64,000 bases of DNA from contig NZ_JWIC01000004.1 of assembly GCF_000814765.1 (NCBI RefSeq), positions 744,001 through 808,000 on the forward strand. The letters are read 5' to 3'. Numbering within the stretch: position 1 is the stretch's first letter; every line of letters begins with the position of its first letter. Below, in pieces: positions 43,894 to 55,400 of this stretch. This DNA is from Pseudoalteromonas luteoviolacea. Its GTDB lineage: Bacteria; Pseudomonadota; Gammaproteobacteria; Enterobacterales; Alteromonadaceae. The notes under the pieces are model-generated. The model saw only the letters and a program-made list of their open reading frames with translations. It was not told the DNA's origin and made no database searches. The translations under genes were made by a program, and so were the position numbers.

Positions 43894-46722
43894 ATGAGCG
43901 ATTACAAACATACTTTGAATTTACCGGAAACATCGTTTCCGATGCGTGGCAATTTGGCGCAACGCGAACCCAAAATGCTTAAAAAATGGTATGAGCAAGA
44001 CCTATATGGTCAAATTCGTAATGCGAAAAAAGGTAAAAAGCCATTTATACTGCACGATGGCCCTCCTTATGCCAATGGTAATATTCACCTTGGCCACTCA
44101 GTCAATAAGATTTTAAAAGACATCATTATCAAGTCAAAAACATTGTCTGACTTTGATGCGCCATATGTACCAGGTTGGGACTGTCACGGTTTACCAATTG
44201 AATTAATGGTAGAGAAAAAAGTCGGCAAGCCTGGCAAAAAAGTGTCAGTGGCTGAGTTTAGAGAAAAATGCCGGGAGTATGCACGCAAGCAAGTAGATGG
44301 TCAAAAGACTGATTTCAAACGCTTGGGCGTATTTGGTGATTGGGACAAGCCTTACCTGACAATGAACTTCGACTTTGAAGCGAATGCGATTCGTGTCCTT
44401 GGTCGTATCATTAAAAACGGCCATTTACACAAAGGTGCGAAACCTGTTCACTGGTGTACCGACTGTGGTTCAGCGCTTGCTGAGGCAGAAGTTGAATATC
44501 AAGACAAGCAATCTCCTGCAATTGATGTACGCTTTGTATTTACTCAAGCTGCCGCGGTAGAAAAAGCATTCTCTTTGGCTGAAGGCCATGAAGGCAAAGG
44601 TGACATCAGCACTGTAATTTGGACAACAACACCATGGACTTTACCTGCAAACCGAGCTGTTGCAGTACACGGCGGCCTCGAGTATGCGTTAGTCCAAATT
44701 GAAGACGAAGGCCAAGAGCAGCGTCTTGTATTAGGCTCTGAGCTAGTAAAAGATGCAGTAGACCGCTTTGGCTTCAAGCAATATCACGTATTAGGCTACT
44801 GTAAAGGTGACACATTAGAAAACCTTGAAGTTGCGCACCCGTTCTATGACTTTAATGTACCGGTTATTCTTGGTGATCACGTTACTACAGACTCAGGTAC
44901 TGGTATCGTGCATACAGCCCCAGGTCACGGTCAAGAAGATTTCGTGGCAGGACAAGCGTATAACCTAGAGGTTGCAAACCCTGTAGGTGCGAACGGTGTA
45001 TATTTACCAGATACGCCGATTTTTGCAGGTCAGCATGTGTTCAAAGCGAACGCAAATGTGATCGAGCTTCTGACTGAAAAAGGCATGTTAATGCATCATC
45101 ATGCATTAACGCACAGCTATCCACATTGTTGGAGACACAAAACGCCAATTATCTTCCGTGCAACACCACAATGGTTTGTCAGCATGGATCAAGCTGATTT
45201 ACGTAAAGACTCGATGAAAGAAATCGAGAAAACGCAGTGGATCCCAGCTTGGGGTGAAAACCGTATTGCTAACATGGTAGAGGGTCGCCCAGATTGGTGT
45301 ATTTCACGTCAACGTACTTGGGGCGTGCCAATTGCACTATTTGTTGATAAAGACACGGGTGCACTTCACCCAGATACTGAAACCCTAATCGAAAAAGTAG
45401 CTGACTTAGTTGATCAAGCAGGCATTCAAGCTTGGTATGACTTAGAGCCAAGCACATTGTTAAATGAAGCAGACGCTCAGCAGTATGTTAAAGTGCAAGA
45501 TACATTGGATGTATGGTTTGACTCTGGTGTTACACATGCCTGTGTTGTTGATGCAAGAGAAGAGCTGACAGGCCCTGCTGATTTATACCTTGAAGGTTCA
45601 GATCAACACCGTGGTTGGTTTATGTCATCTATGATGACATCTGTGGCTATTAACGGCCATGCACCATACAAGCAGGTGCTTACGCATGGTTTCACTGTAG
45701 ATGAAAACGGCCGCAAGATGTCAAAGTCTTTGGGCAACGTAATTTCACCACAGGATATTATGAATAAGCTTGGTGCTGACATCCTACGTTTATGGGTTGC
45801 TTCAACCGATTACACAGCTGAGATGACAGTGTCTGACGAGATCTTCAAACGTTCAGCTGATCGTTACCGTCGTATTCGTAATACCAGCCGTTACTTATTG
45901 TCTAACTTAAGCGGTTTCAATCCAGCAACGGACTCGGTTGCCATTGAAGATATGGTAGAACTAGATCGTTGGATTGTATCTCGTGCGGCAGAGCTGCAAA
46001 ATGAAATTGTAGACGCCTACGATAACTATCAAATGTTGGTGGTAACACAAAAGCTGATGAACTTCTGTACAGGTGAGTTAGGTTCATTCTACCTGGACGT
46101 CATCAAAGATAGACAGTACACAGCAAAGAGTGACAGCCATGCACGCCGTTCATGTCAAACCGCGTTGTACCACATCGCAGAAGCGATGACACGTTGGATG
46201 GCGCCTATCTTAAGTTTTACAGCCCAAGAGCTTTGGGAGGCACTGCCAGGCGAACGTGATGAGTTTGTATTTACAGACGTGTGGTATGACGGAATTACTG
46301 GCGCAACGTGTGGTCAACTTGATAATGCGTTCTGGCAAGAGCTACTTACCGTTCGTGATGAAGTGAACCGAGTACTAGAGAATGCACGTAAAGAAGAAGT
46401 GATTGGTGCAACACTACAGGCTGAAGTGACGTTATATACAGGCGGTGAATTAGCTGAAAAACTACAAGGTTTAGAAGATGAACTACGCTTTGTATTACTT
46501 ACGTCAAAAGCGCATGTTGAAGTGGTATCAAGTCAGCCTGAAGGATCTGTCGCGTCTGAAGTAGATGGCTTATTCATCAAAGTGGCTGCAACTGACGCTG
46601 CAAAATGTGATCGTTGTTGGCATCACAGTGAAGATGTTGGTACAAGTGAAGCGCATCCAGAATTATGTGGACGTTGTATTACCAATGTTGACGGTGAAGG
46701 CGAACAACGTAAGTTTGCATAA
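43894..46722 (+). CDS. ileS: Isoleucyl-tRNA synthetase
   Basis: A 942-residue class I aminoacyl-tRNA synthetase. The HIGH motif is [12 protein letters not shown] (about residue 58-69) and the KMSKS loop is [11 protein letters not shown] (about 610). The CP1 editing domain lies between ([30 protein letters not shown]). The C-terminal zinc finger CDRCWHH ... CGRC marks the bacterial type 1 enzyme. Length is the same as E. coli IleS within a few residues. It is followed five bases later by the lspA ribosome-binding region. Confidence 0.97.
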   Translation: MSDYKHTLNLPETSFPMRGNLAQREPKMLKKWYEQDLYGQIRNAKKGKKPFILHDGPPYANGNIHLGHSVNKILKDIIIKSKTLSDFDAPYVPGWDCHGLPIELMVEKKVGKPGKKVSVAEFREKCREYARKQVDGQKTDFKRLGVFGDWDKPYLTMNFDFEANAIRVLGRIIKNGHLHKGAKPVHWCTDCGSALAEAEVEYQDKQSPAIDVRFVFTQAAAVEKAFSLAEGHEGKGDISTVIWTTTPWTLPANRAVAVHGGLEYALVQIEDEGQEQRLVLGSELVKDAVDRFGFKQYHVLGYCKGDTLENLEVAHPFYDFNVPVILGDHVTTDSGTGIVHTAPGHGQEDFVAGQAYNLEVANPVGANGVYLPDTPIFAGQHVFKANANVIELLTEKGMLMHHHALTHSYPHCWRHKTPIIFRATPQWFVSMDQADLRKDSMKEIEKTQWIPAWGENRIANMVEGRPDWCISRQRTWGVPIALFVDKDTGALHPDTETLIEKVADLVDQAGIQAWYDLEPSTLLNEADAQQYVKVQDTLDVWFDSGVTHACVVDAREELTGPADLYLEGSDQHRGWFMSSMMTSVAINGHAPYKQVLTHGFTVDENGRKMSKSLGNVISPQDIMNKLGADILRLWVASTDYTAEMTVSDEIFKRSADRYRRIRNTSRYLLSNLSGFNPATDSVAIEDMVELDRWIVSRAAELQNEIVDAYDNYQMLVVTQKLMNFCTGELGSFYLDVIKDRQYTAKSDSHARRSCQTALYHIAEAMTRWMAPILSFTAQELWEALPGERDEFVFTDVWYDGITGATCGQLDNAFWQELLTVRDEVNRVLENARKEEVIGATLQAEVTLYTGGELAEKLQGLEDELRFVLLTSKAHVEVVSSQPEGSVASEVDGLFIKVAATDAAKCDRCWHHSEDVGTSEAHPELCGRCITNVDGEGEQRKFA

Positions 46723-46733
46723 GGGAGTTGCAA

Positions 46734-47240
46734 GTGACCAAAATGACCGAACGAAGTGGTCTAGTGTGGTTATGGCTCAGTCTACTGCTTTTTGCAGTAG
46801 ACTATGTCACAAAAGCATTAGTTGTCGCGAATATGAAACTGTATGAATCTATCGAGCTGCTGCCATTTTTTAATTTCACATATATGCATAACTACGGTGC
46901 TGCATTTAGTTTTTTAAGTGAAGCAGGTGGTTGGCAAAGGTGGTTTCTCAGTGGTATTGCTGTCGTGATCAGCGTGTTATTAGTGGTTTGGCTTAAAAAC
47001 CTACGTGCTAATAATTGGGTACTTTGCGGCGCATACTCTTTAGTGCTAGCAGGCGCTATTGGAAATTTATATGACCGCGTGACATTAGGTTACGTTGTTG
47101 ATTTTTTACATTTTTATTATCAAGATTGGCATTACCCTGCTTTTAATGTTGCCGACATGGCGATTGTCGGTGGTGCTGGTTTACTGCTTTTTGATGCATT
47201 TTTTGGTGATAAAACCAATTCTCGGGAGACAGAGGCGTGA
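46734..47240 (+). CDS. lspA: Lipoprotein signal peptidase
   Basis: A 168-residue inner-membrane aspartyl protease that cleaves prolipoproteins. Four membrane helices are visible. The catalytic aspartates are in GNLYDRV and AFNVADMAI. The start is a choice: GTG at 46734 has GGGAG six bases upstream and is preferred; TTG at 46728 would add two residues but lies too close to the site. It overlaps fkpB by four bases (GTGA). Substrates in this window include bamD and the twin lipoproteins. Confidence 0.94.
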   Translation: MTKMTERSGLVWLWLSLLLFAVDYVTKALVVANMKLYESIELLPFFNFTYMHNYGAAFSFLSEAGGWQRWFLSGIAVVISVLLVVWLKNLRANNWVLCGAYSLVLAGAIGNLYDRVTLGYVVDFLHFYYQDWHYPAFNVADMAIVGGAGLLLFDAFFGDKTNSRETEA

Positions 47241-47677
47241 GTGAACAAGTCATAGGCCCAAAATCAGAAGTTCTGTTTCATTATTCTATCAAGCTAGAAG
47301 ACGGATCTGCTGCTGACTCGACAAAGGTGGATAATAAGCCTGCGAAGTTGTTTATGGGAGATGGAAGCCTCACCGAAAATTTTGAAAACTGTTTGTTGGG
47401 GTTAAAAGAGGGTGATAACAAAACCTTCAAACTGCAACCTGAAGACGCATTCGGGATGCCAAACCCAGATAACATTTATTACTTAGATCGCACTAAGTTT
47501 GGTAGCGAAACGCCTGCTGAAGTCGGTAGTATTATTGCCTTTACACAGCCTGACGGCACCGAATTACCAGGGTTAATTAGGGAAGTGGCAGGTGACTCTG
47601 TGACGGTTGATTTCAATCATCCTCTGGCAGGTCAAATCGTTACATTTGAAGTAGATATCTTAGAGGTTCATAGTTAA
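47237..47677 (+). CDS. fkpB: FKBP-type peptidyl-prolyl isomerase FkpB (SlpA)
   Basis: A 146-residue cytoplasmic isomerase and chaperone. It starts with GTG overlapping the lspA stop. The FKBP part has [18 protein letters not shown] and the C-terminal [20 protein letters not shown]; the insert-in-flap chaperone domain lies between ([16 protein letters not shown]). The size fits E. coli FkpB (149). The stop and the ispH start share one base (TAATG), indicating coupled translation. Confidence 0.94.
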   Translation: MSEQVIGPKSEVLFHYSIKLEDGSAADSTKVDNKPAKLFMGDGSLTENFENCLLGLKEGDNKTFKLQPEDAFGMPNPDNIYYLDRTKFGSETPAEVGSIIAFTQPDGTELPGLIREVAGDSVTVDFNHPLAGQIVTFEVDILEVHS

Positions 47678-48606
47678 TGGAAATCTTGTTAGCTAATCCG
47701 CGTGGCTTTTGTGCTGGTGTTGACAGAGCAATTAGCATTGTAGAACGCGCATTAGATATCTTTGAAAAACCAATTTATGTTCGTCATGAAGTAGTACACA
47801 ACAAATACGTTGTTAATGGTCTAAGAGATAGAGGCGCTGTATTTGTTGAAGAGCTGCATCAAGTTCCGGACGACAGTATTGTTATCTTTAGTGCACATGG
47901 TGTGTCACAACAAGTGAGACAGGAAGCTAAAAGACGTGAGTTAAAAGTCTTTGATGCAACATGCCCTTTGGTGACTAAAGTACATATGGAAGTGACCAGA
48001 GCGAGCAGAAAAGGCACTGAATGCATATTAATTGGCCACAATGGGCACCCTGAAGTCGAAGGCACGATGGGGCAATATGACAATGCCAATGGTGGGATAT
48101 ATCTGGTCGAAACGCCTGAAGATGTGGCTTCTTTAGAAGTGAAAGATGCCAGCAATTTATTCTATTGCAGCCAAACAACCTTGTCTGTTGATGACACGGC
48201 TGATGTGATAGATGCGCTTCGTGAAAAGTTCCCTGATATCCATGGACCACGAAAAGATGATATTTGCTATGCAACCCAGAACCGTCAAGATGCGGTGCGA
48301 GATTTGGCCGATAAGGTTGATTTGTTATTAGTGGTGGGTGCTAAAAATAGCTCTAACTCAAATCGTTTACGTGAACTTGCTGATAAAATGGGCACACCTG
48401 CGCATCTTATCGATGATGAAAAAAACATCTCTTCAGAGTGGTTTGCACAGGTTGAGCGTGTAGGTGTGACTGCTGGCGCGTCTGCTCCTGAAGTGCTTGT
48501 TCAGCAGGTGATTGCCCGCTTGAAAGAGTTAGGTGGCCGAACGGTTGTAGAAAATCCAGGTCAAGAAGAGAATGTGGTGTTTGCAGTGCCTGTTGAGCTG
48601 AGATAA
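47677..48606 (+). CDS. ispH: 4-hydroxy-3-methylbut-2-enyl diphosphate reductase
   Basis: A 309-residue iron-sulfur enzyme, the last step of the MEP isoprenoid pathway, giving IPP and DMAPP. The three cluster cysteines are in [12 protein letters not shown] (Cys12), [10 protein letters not shown] (near 96) and [11 protein letters not shown] (near 197). The conserved YCSQTTLSV and KNSSNSNRL blocks are present. It is close to E. coli IspH (316) and keeps the lspA-fkpB-ispH order. Confidence 0.97.
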   Translation: MEILLANPRGFCAGVDRAISIVERALDIFEKPIYVRHEVVHNKYVVNGLRDRGAVFVEELHQVPDDSIVIFSAHGVSQQVRQEAKRRELKVFDATCPLVTKVHMEVTRASRKGTECILIGHNGHPEVEGTMGQYDNANGGIYLVETPEDVASLEVKDASNLFYCSQTTLSVDDTADVIDALREKFPDIHGPRKDDICYATQNRQDAVRDLADKVDLLLVVGAKNSSNSNRLRELADKMGTPAHLIDDEKNISSEWFAQVERVGVTAGASAPEVLVQQVIARLKELGGRTVVENPGQEENVVFAVPVELR

Positions 48607-48609
48607 TAC

Positions 48610-49653
48610 ATGACTCCATGGGTTAATTCGGCTTCGATTGACCGTGGTTTGTTTAAGGCGATGCTTTCCGAGCGTGGCATCCTCGCGATGATTATTGCTT
48701 CACAGGCAGTCGCCTTTATTTATACCTTATCCAGCGGCAAAGACTTCTGGTTGAGTTTGGGTTTAGTTAGCCTTTTTACTCATGCGAACGCGTTTATTAC
48801 TCTTGCTTTGATTGCAGCTGTCGTGAAGTACGCTAAAGCATTGGCGTTTAGAACCGAACTGACCATTGTGCTTATTTTTTTTCAGTCAGTCTGTATTTTC
48901 TCTAGTTTATTAGTACAGTATTCTCTTTTTTCCCCCGTTGAGCCGATAGATTGGGCATTTGTATTCAACAATAATGCCATATGTGGCTTTGTTGTTATCT
49001 TGCTGATGCATTTCATGGCCATTTATATCGACAATTTGAATACCATTGCGCACGCTGCCAATGCTGAATTAGAAGCCTTGCAAGCGAGAATTCGCCCTCA
49101 TTTTTTACACAATGCTTTGAACACGTTAGCTGAGCTGTGTCATGAAAACCCTGATGATGCTGAAGAAGCTGCTTTGACCATGGCTAAATTGATGCAAGTT
49201 GCTTTTTCAAGCGGGAAAACGCACAGCTTAGGTCAGGAATTATCTTTGACAAAAGGCTATTTGGCTATTGAGAAGTATCGATTTGAACATCGCCTTAATG
49301 TGGATTGGTCTGCAGATAACATCAACTTAGATATACGAGTACCTGCTTTACTTCTACAGCCGTTGGTAGAAAATGCCGTGGTTCATGGTATTGAGCCTGC
49401 CTTGAGGGGCGGCAAAATTAATATAGATATACGCTGTGTCGAAGGCCTGTTGGTGCTTAAAGTCGATAACCCATATATCCAAGGGTCACAATCTCGCTCT
49501 GGGCAAGGTATTGCTTTGGCAAATATTCGTCGTCGATTAGTTATTTACTATGGAGACAAAGCATCTTTGAAGACATCGCAAAAAAGTGGTAGATTCTTCC
49601 TGACATTGATGTTGCCGCTAGGAGCTTTGAATGAAATATCTGGTAGTAGATGA
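48610..49653 (+). CDS. LytS/AlgZ-type sensor histidine kinase
   Basis: A 347-residue membrane kinase. About four hydrophobic helices fill residues 20-150, then a linker helix (ANAELEALQARIRPH) leads into the His_kinase domain (PF06580) with the phosphorylatable histidine in RPHFLHNALNTLAEL. The ATPase part has LLLQPLVENAVVHGIEP (N box) and SGQGIALANIRRRL (G box). This architecture matches FimS/AlgZ of Pseudomonas. It lies three bases after ispH and overlaps the response-regulator gene by 23 bases. Confidence 0.87.
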   Translation: MTPWVNSASIDRGLFKAMLSERGILAMIIASQAVAFIYTLSSGKDFWLSLGLVSLFTHANAFITLALIAAVVKYAKALAFRTELTIVLIFFQSVCIFSSLLVQYSLFSPVEPIDWAFVFNNNAICGFVVILLMHFMAIYIDNLNTIAHAANAELEALQARIRPHFLHNALNTLAELCHENPDDAEEAALTMAKLMQVAFSSGKTHSLGQELSLTKGYLAIEKYRFEHRLNVDWSADNINLDIRVPALLLQPLVENAVVHGIEPALRGGKINIDIRCVEGLLVLKVDNPYIQGSQSRSGQGIALANIRRRLVIYYGDKASLKTSQKSGRFFLTLMLPLGALNEISGSR

Positions 49654-50305
49654 CGAACCGATTGCCCGTCGACGTATACAAAGGCTATTGAAAGAGTTCG
49701 AAGTACTAGAATGTGTTGGAGAAGCGCAAGATGGGCAACATGCATTACAGTTAGTTGACTCCCTGCAGCCCGAGCTCATTTTTTTGGATATTTCAATGCC
49801 TGGGATGGACGGTATTGAACTGGGAAAAAAACTACGTGATAGTAACGTGAACATTAAGCTTATTTATGTGACGGCTTACCCTGAACACGCATTGGAAGCA
49901 TATCAAATCTATGCTTCTGGCTATTTAGTGAAACCCATCGATAATACACAAATATCTGAGTTAATGAATCACCTTTTTCCGGATACATTGGCGAAAATAC
50001 AGTATCAAGTTGGCCATGATATTAGATGGGTAAATGTGCCTGATATTTTAATTGCTCAAACGGATGATAGGTATACACATATCTACTTCGAAGGAGGGGA
50101 TGCATTGATTGATACCCCACTTAAGAAACTGTTGGCTGACTTTCCACATCACTTTATACAAGTACACAGAAATACGATTGTTAAAAAAGCAAGTATTGTC
50201 AGGCTGGAGAGTCATGAAGGAACTCATAAAGTTATTTTAGATGGGATAAACGACCCTGTGATGGTGAGTCGACGTGCATATGCGAGCCTAAAATCTGTGT
50301 TTTAA
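49631..50305 (+). CDS. LytTR-family response regulator (AlgR-like)
   Basis: A 224-residue regulator. The receiver domain has the acidic pair (YLVVDDEPIARRR), the phosphorylation Asp in LIFLDISMPGMDG (about residue 53) and Lys in LVKPID. The LytTR DNA-binding domain fills the C-terminal 100 residues (TDDRYTHIYFEGGDALIDTP, FIQVHRNTIVKKASIVRL, MVSRRAYASLK). It is paired with the upstream kinase. Directly downstream is the minor-pilin operon; in P. aeruginosa AlgR activates the equivalent fimU-pilVWXY1Y2E genes. That parallel suggests, but does not prove, its target here. Confidence 0.88.
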   Translation: MKYLVVDDEPIARRRIQRLLKEFEVLECVGEAQDGQHALQLVDSLQPELIFLDISMPGMDGIELGKKLRDSNVNIKLIYVTAYPEHALEAYQIYASGYLVKPIDNTQISELMNHLFPDTLAKIQYQVGHDIRWVNVPDILIAQTDDRYTHIYFEGGDALIDTPLKKLLADFPHHFIQVHRNTIVKKASIVRLESHEGTHKVILDGINDPVMVSRRAYASLKSVF

Positions 50306-50403
50306 CCACTGACCCACATTGATTGACCGTTTAGTCATTTGACTATTTGGTTACACCGAAAAAGCGATAAGATGTAGATTAGAGTATACATTGAGTTTTT
50401 TTC

Positions 50404-50955
50404 ATGGGTAATGTGTTTCCAAAAAAAGTCCAGTCAGGGTTCACTTTATTAGAGGTGGTCGTCGCCTTTATGGTGCTGAGCTTTGGGCTTCTTGGTGCAG
50501 TTGCTTTGCAAGCTAAGGCAAAGCAGGCTAGCTTTGACTCAATGCAACGAGCGGCAGCTGTGGCACTTGCTGGCGATATTATTCAACGGATCCGCTCTAA
50601 CGACACGTCTGCGATGATAGACCTGTATGGCGGGTCGTTTACAAGCCAAACTCAACTTAATACAGATACAACGTGTTTTTCGAACTTTTGTAATAATCAA
50701 GCTATTGCTAATTTAGACAAAGAACAATGGAAGCAAGCGATTAGAGCAAAAGAAAATACGGGATCATTAGATGACACAACGGTGTGCATTACCCCGGTCA
50801 GAGATGGGGATGGGTTTGAAGTCACTGTTACCGTTACTTGGGTTGGCAGGCAAGCAATAAAAGCGAATAGCGCTACGTCCAATATTAACTGTGGTACAAA
50901 AGATGATTACAGAAGGCTGGTGTCTTTATCTAGTTTTGTGCTTGTAAGGAGTTAA
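50404..50955 (+). CDS. pilV: Type IV pilus minor pilin PilV
   Basis: A 183-residue minor pilin. A leader ends in QSG with the prepilin peptidase site before FTLLEVVVAFMVLSFG, and Glu5 is kept. The position and length fit PilV; the central DDTTVCITPVRDGDGFEVTV and four or more cysteines fit the minor-pilin globular domain. It primes pilus assembly together with PilW, PilX and PilY1. It is the first gene of the operon, 98 bases after the regulator, with a promoter region at 50306-50403. Confidence 0.87.
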   Translation: MGNVFPKKVQSGFTLLEVVVAFMVLSFGLLGAVALQAKAKQASFDSMQRAAAVALAGDIIQRIRSNDTSAMIDLYGGSFTSQTQLNTDTTCFSNFCNNQAIANLDKEQWKQAIRAKENTGSLDDTTVCITPVRDGDGFEVTVTVTWVGRQAIKANSATSNINCGTKDDYRRLVSLSSFVLVRS

Positions 50956-50957
50956 GG

Positions 50958-51935
50958 ATGCGCCAGCGTGGATTTACTTTAATCGAAATATTAATCTCAC
51001 TATTTATTGGTGCAATTTTGCTAGGTGGTGTTGTAGCTACTTATGTCAGTATGCGCGTTACGACAAAAGACACTATGGCCATTGGTGAACTTCAAGAAAT
51101 TGGTCGTTTGTCATTAACTTTGCTGCGCAGAGATTTGGAGCAAATAGGGTTTTGGGGCACGTTTTATGATAAGAGTTTTAGCAGTGACAACTCAACGGGC
51201 CCTGCAAACCCCGCTGGAGATTGCTTTGGCGGCTTGAATAATGGCAGCTTTCCAGATGTCACACCGACCAACTTTCGTCCAATTTATGCAGACTTTACTA
51301 CCAATGGCAATGCGCTAGGGTGTATCACTGGTGCGAAAAAGAATACTGAGGTTTTGCAGCTTAAGTTCCTAGAGGGTGAACAAATTGCCGTGGGTGCCGT
51401 GAACGCAAACAAGTATTATTTTATCGCTCAGCAGGAACAAGCGGAATTCATTGCAGGCCCCAATATTGTCGCTTTGCCCAATGTAAACTCAACACTGTGG
51501 CCTTATAGTCATCACGTTTACTATATCGCTGATCAACAAATCACCATTGATAGCACCCCGATCACGATCCCGGTATTGATGAGGAAAAGGTTAACCGTCA
51601 ATGGGCAAATGACGACTGAAACCGTCATTGAAGGGGTTGAGGATATACGGTTTTTATTTGGTATTGATATTGATGGTGATAGCCGAGTTGATGGTTACCG
51701 TAGTGTGAAGAAAATGACGGCAGCAGATTGGGAAAGGTCTGAAGGTGTCCTGACTGTTCAAGTGATTGTGTTGGTTCGGTCATTGGAGCCAGATCCTGGC
51801 ATCAAATTAAATAATCAAACATATACCTTAGGAAATGATACCGATAAAGTGATTCATTCATTTTCTGATAGTTACCGTAGAACCGTATTTTCTACAACAG
51901 TACAGCTATACAACATGGGGTCGTCAGCATGGTAG
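50958..51935 (+). CDS. pilW: Type IV pilus minor pilin PilW
   Basis: A 325-residue large minor pilin. The short leader MRQRG precedes FTLIEILISLFIGAILLGG, with Glu5 present. The body is the size typical of PilW, with a late TTVQLYNMGSSAW. It starts two bases after pilV, and its end overlaps pilX by seven bases. Confidence 0.87.
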   Translation: MRQRGFTLIEILISLFIGAILLGGVVATYVSMRVTTKDTMAIGELQEIGRLSLTLLRRDLEQIGFWGTFYDKSFSSDNSTGPANPAGDCFGGLNNGSFPDVTPTNFRPIYADFTTNGNALGCITGAKKNTEVLQLKFLEGEQIAVGAVNANKYYFIAQQEQAEFIAGPNIVALPNVNSTLWPYSHHVYYIADQQITIDSTPITIPVLMRKRLTVNGQMTTETVIEGVEDIRFLFGIDIDGDSRVDGYRSVKKMTAADWERSEGVLTVQVIVLVRSLEPDPGIKLNNQTYTLGNDTDKVIHSFSDSYRRTVFSTTVQLYNMGSSAW

Positions 51936-52420
51936 GGCAATCGAAGCAGCAAGGTATGGTATTAATCGTATCAATGGTACTCATTGTGGCTGTGACGAGT
52001 ATCGCAGTTACTTTGATGAGCAGCAGCACATTGGATATTAAGATCACCAATGCAGCTCAAGAACGAGAGACAGCTGAAGCCTACCTAATGGGTGAAGTGC
52101 AACGCTTAGTAAAAGAACAAAAGCAGTTGTTTGGCGCGAGTAAATTCCACTTAACCAATGGCAAAATTGATGCGAACGACAATGGTGTGCATAAGTTTGA
52201 TAATGAAAACCAAGAAAGCCCTGTTGATTATGAGTTAAGAAATTTAAACAAAGGACAGTTAGAAGTACCGTGCCCTCGTATATATGGCTATACCGAGGGT
52301 GTTGTCTGTAACATGACTGAGCTGACTAGCTCTGTCGAATATGGCGATCAAGGTCGTCACAAAGTGACAGTAGTTATTGGTATTGGTCAAGAAATTCAAG
52401 ATGTTAAGGCAAATCAATGA
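51929..52420 (+). CDS. pilX: Type IV pilus minor pilin PilX
   Basis: A 163-residue minor pilin. The N-terminus KQQGMVLIVSMVLIVAVTSI is the PilX form, with a hydrophobic helix that lacks Glu5, followed by the usual SSSTLDIKITNAAQERETAEAY segment. It overlaps pilW on the left and pilY1 by four bases (ATGA) on the right, so the whole cluster is translationally coupled. Confidence 0.85.
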   Translation: MVGQSKQQGMVLIVSMVLIVAVTSIAVTLMSSSTLDIKITNAAQERETAEAYLMGEVQRLVKEQKQLFGASKFHLTNGKIDANDNGVHKFDNENQESPVDYELRNLNKGQLEVPCPRIYGYTEGVVCNMTELTSSVEYGDQGRHKVTVVIGIGQEIQDVKANQ

Positions 52421-55400
52421 TGTATTTTAAACGACTACTATGCTTTTGTCTGCTAATAAGCGGTGCCGTATATGCTGAGGACATCGAGCTCTATGTTAAA
52501 CATGATGTGAGTGGCTCGGAAAAGTCCCGCGTGATTGTAATTTTTGATACCTCAGGCAGTATGGCTTGGGATGTTAATGATGGGAGACGATGCTATGAAT
52601 ACAAAAATTGGCGATTACGTTCTGTAGATTGTTTTGACACCTCGAAAACTTCTAAAACATGTTATAAGTACATAAATGGACGCTATCGTTCGGTAAATTG
52701 CGGTGATAGCCGATTGAAAGTCGCGCAAGATGCGATGGTCTCTTTGGTCAATGATAACCCAGATTTTGACTTCGGTTTAATGCGTTTGTATTCCAGCTCT
52801 GGTGGTTATGTACTTAATGGCATCGGTGCTGACCCGAGTGTGGTGATAAGTAAAATAAACAGTTTGCGAGCAAGTGGCAGTACGCCGCTTGCGGAAACGC
52901 TTTGGGAAGCTTATTTATACCTGACCGGTAGGGCAATTGATTATGGTTACAACGGTGGTAATAACCGCGATAAGACCATTGAGTCAAACGGGCGTTATAA
53001 GTCGCCATTTGCGCCAGTCTCTGGCGATCCTGAGCGCTGCGACACATCAACCAACATCATATTAATGACAGATGGTGACCCGACAAGTGATAGTGGTAAG
53101 AACTCAGCAATTGCCACGGAGCACTACAATAAATTTGGCTCATACCCTACGACCGTATCCAATAGTTACCTAAATTCGCTGGCTAAATTAATGCGTGGCA
53201 CGGCGGAAACCCAAGTCGATTTATACCCTACAACGTCAGATAAACAAGATTTTGCACGCGTATACACCATCGGCTTTGGTACGGGTATGTCTAATGCCGG
53301 TAAGGCGCTACTGAAACAAACAGGTGAGATTGATGGCGGGGGCGCATACCTTCATGCCAATACCGCTTCTCAACTTTCAGAAGCACTGAAATTAACCATC
53401 TCTAAAATTAGAGAACAAAGCGATAGCTTTTCTTCTCCGTCAGTATCGACCAGTAGCTCAGATTTAAGCCGCAGCGGCGACTCGGTTTACTTTACGATGT
53501 TTTATCCGGAGACGCATACGCGCTGGGCGGGAAACCTTAAAAAGTTAAAAGTGACAGGTGGCATAGTACATGGTTCGAACAGCACTGCCAATGCAATCAA
53601 TGACCAAGGCCAAATTGATAAGTCAGTAACAACCTATTGGTCTGCCCCTAGCAGCAAAGATGGCAATGTTGTTTTAGAGGGCGGGATCAACTATCAATTG
53701 ACAGAGCGACAGACTACTCGTCGACTGTTCTCTGATTTTGGTAAAGGCGCTTTATACAATTTTGACTACTCAACCGCACTAACGGCGCATCAAGGTTCAT
53801 TGACTAACTTAGCGGCGAAATTTGGTACTTCAACCGCTGAAGTAGAAAAAACCATGCTTTGGGCAAGAGGTCAGGATGTTGATGACCAAAATGGTAACCG
53901 CAATACCATCGAGAGGCGCAAAGATATCTTTGGTGATCCACTTCACTCAAGACCGGTTACGATTGATTATGGTAACAATGATTTGAGAGTGATTGTGGGC
54001 ACCAATGCTGGCTTTTTACATATGTTCAAAGATAAAGGCGATACGGTTGAAGAAAGCTGGGCGTTTATTCCCAATTCACTGCTAGATATTATTAAGCCGC
54101 TGAGAGACCGCAGACAGGACACAAAATTATATGGTATGGATGGGCCAATCACCGTTTATTTTTGGGATAAAAATGACAGCGGGGTTGTCGATTCAGGTGA
54201 AAAGGTCTGGTTAATAGCGGGCATGCGTAGAGGGGGAAATGAATATTTTGCCTTTGATATCACGTCGCCTGATCAGCCCAGAATGCTATGGGGTGGCCCA
54301 ATTCAAGGTGGAGTAGGGGACTATAAAGAATTAGGTCAGTCATGGTCAAAGCCTGTGGTTTCTTTTATCACTGCGCAACCGGATAAACCAGTTCTCATAT
54401 TTGGTGCGGGCTATGATACCAACAAAGACAGTGCCTTATTTTCAAATGACAATAAGGGCAGGGGCATTTACATTGTTGACTTAGAAAGTGGTAAGCCGGT
54501 ATGGACGTTGACACCGGATACGGGCTTTAAAGGCGAGCATAGTATTGCTGCTGATGTCAGTGTATTGGACTCCGATTACGATGGCTTTGTCGATAGGATT
54601 TATGCTGCGGACACCGGAGGAGGGATCTGGCGTGTAGACTTACCAAGTAGTTCACCCAATGATGAAGATGCCCCTTGGTCACACTTTATGTTAGCAAACT
54701 TAAGCGGTGGCAATGATGACGCGAAACGCAGGTTTTTCTACCGCCCAATGATAGCAAGGACTTACTTTAGTAAGGTCACTGTGGAAATAATTGATGGTAT
54801 CCCCACCAAGGTAAGAAGGGATGTACCCTACGAGGGAATTTTGATTGGCAGTGGTAATCGAGCTAAGCCGACTTCAACTCATGTTAAAAACTTCTTATTT
54901 ATGGTGAGGGATGAAAATACCAAAACTCAGACCTTCACCTCACAAAATACGCCAAGCGTGATACGGGCAAGTAATTTATTTAATGTCACAAACGACCCAT
55001 TTAAGGCGAATTTAGACAGTTATGAAGATTTTACGGATAAAGAAGCCGAATTGGGCCAAGCGAAAGGGTGGAAAATTAAGCTGCAATCTGGTGAAAAATC
55101 GCTCTCAGCAGCGACCGCGATTGGGGGATTAGCCTATTTTACGTCTTTCTCACCGACAACTGTCTCAGAAAACCAGTGTGCGATTGGGGAAGGGACAGGT
55201 TATTTATATATCGTACACTTACATTATGGCATGCAAGTATTCCAAAAACGCCGTTATCGTACTACTGCGACATTGCCGGATACGCCGCGAACGCATTACG
55301 ATGTATATGAAGACCCTATTACCAAGAAAAAAACAGTGAAGGCGAAGATTATCAGCCCAACGGTGATAAAAGAAGATGCTGTGGACGAGATGTTTGGCGG

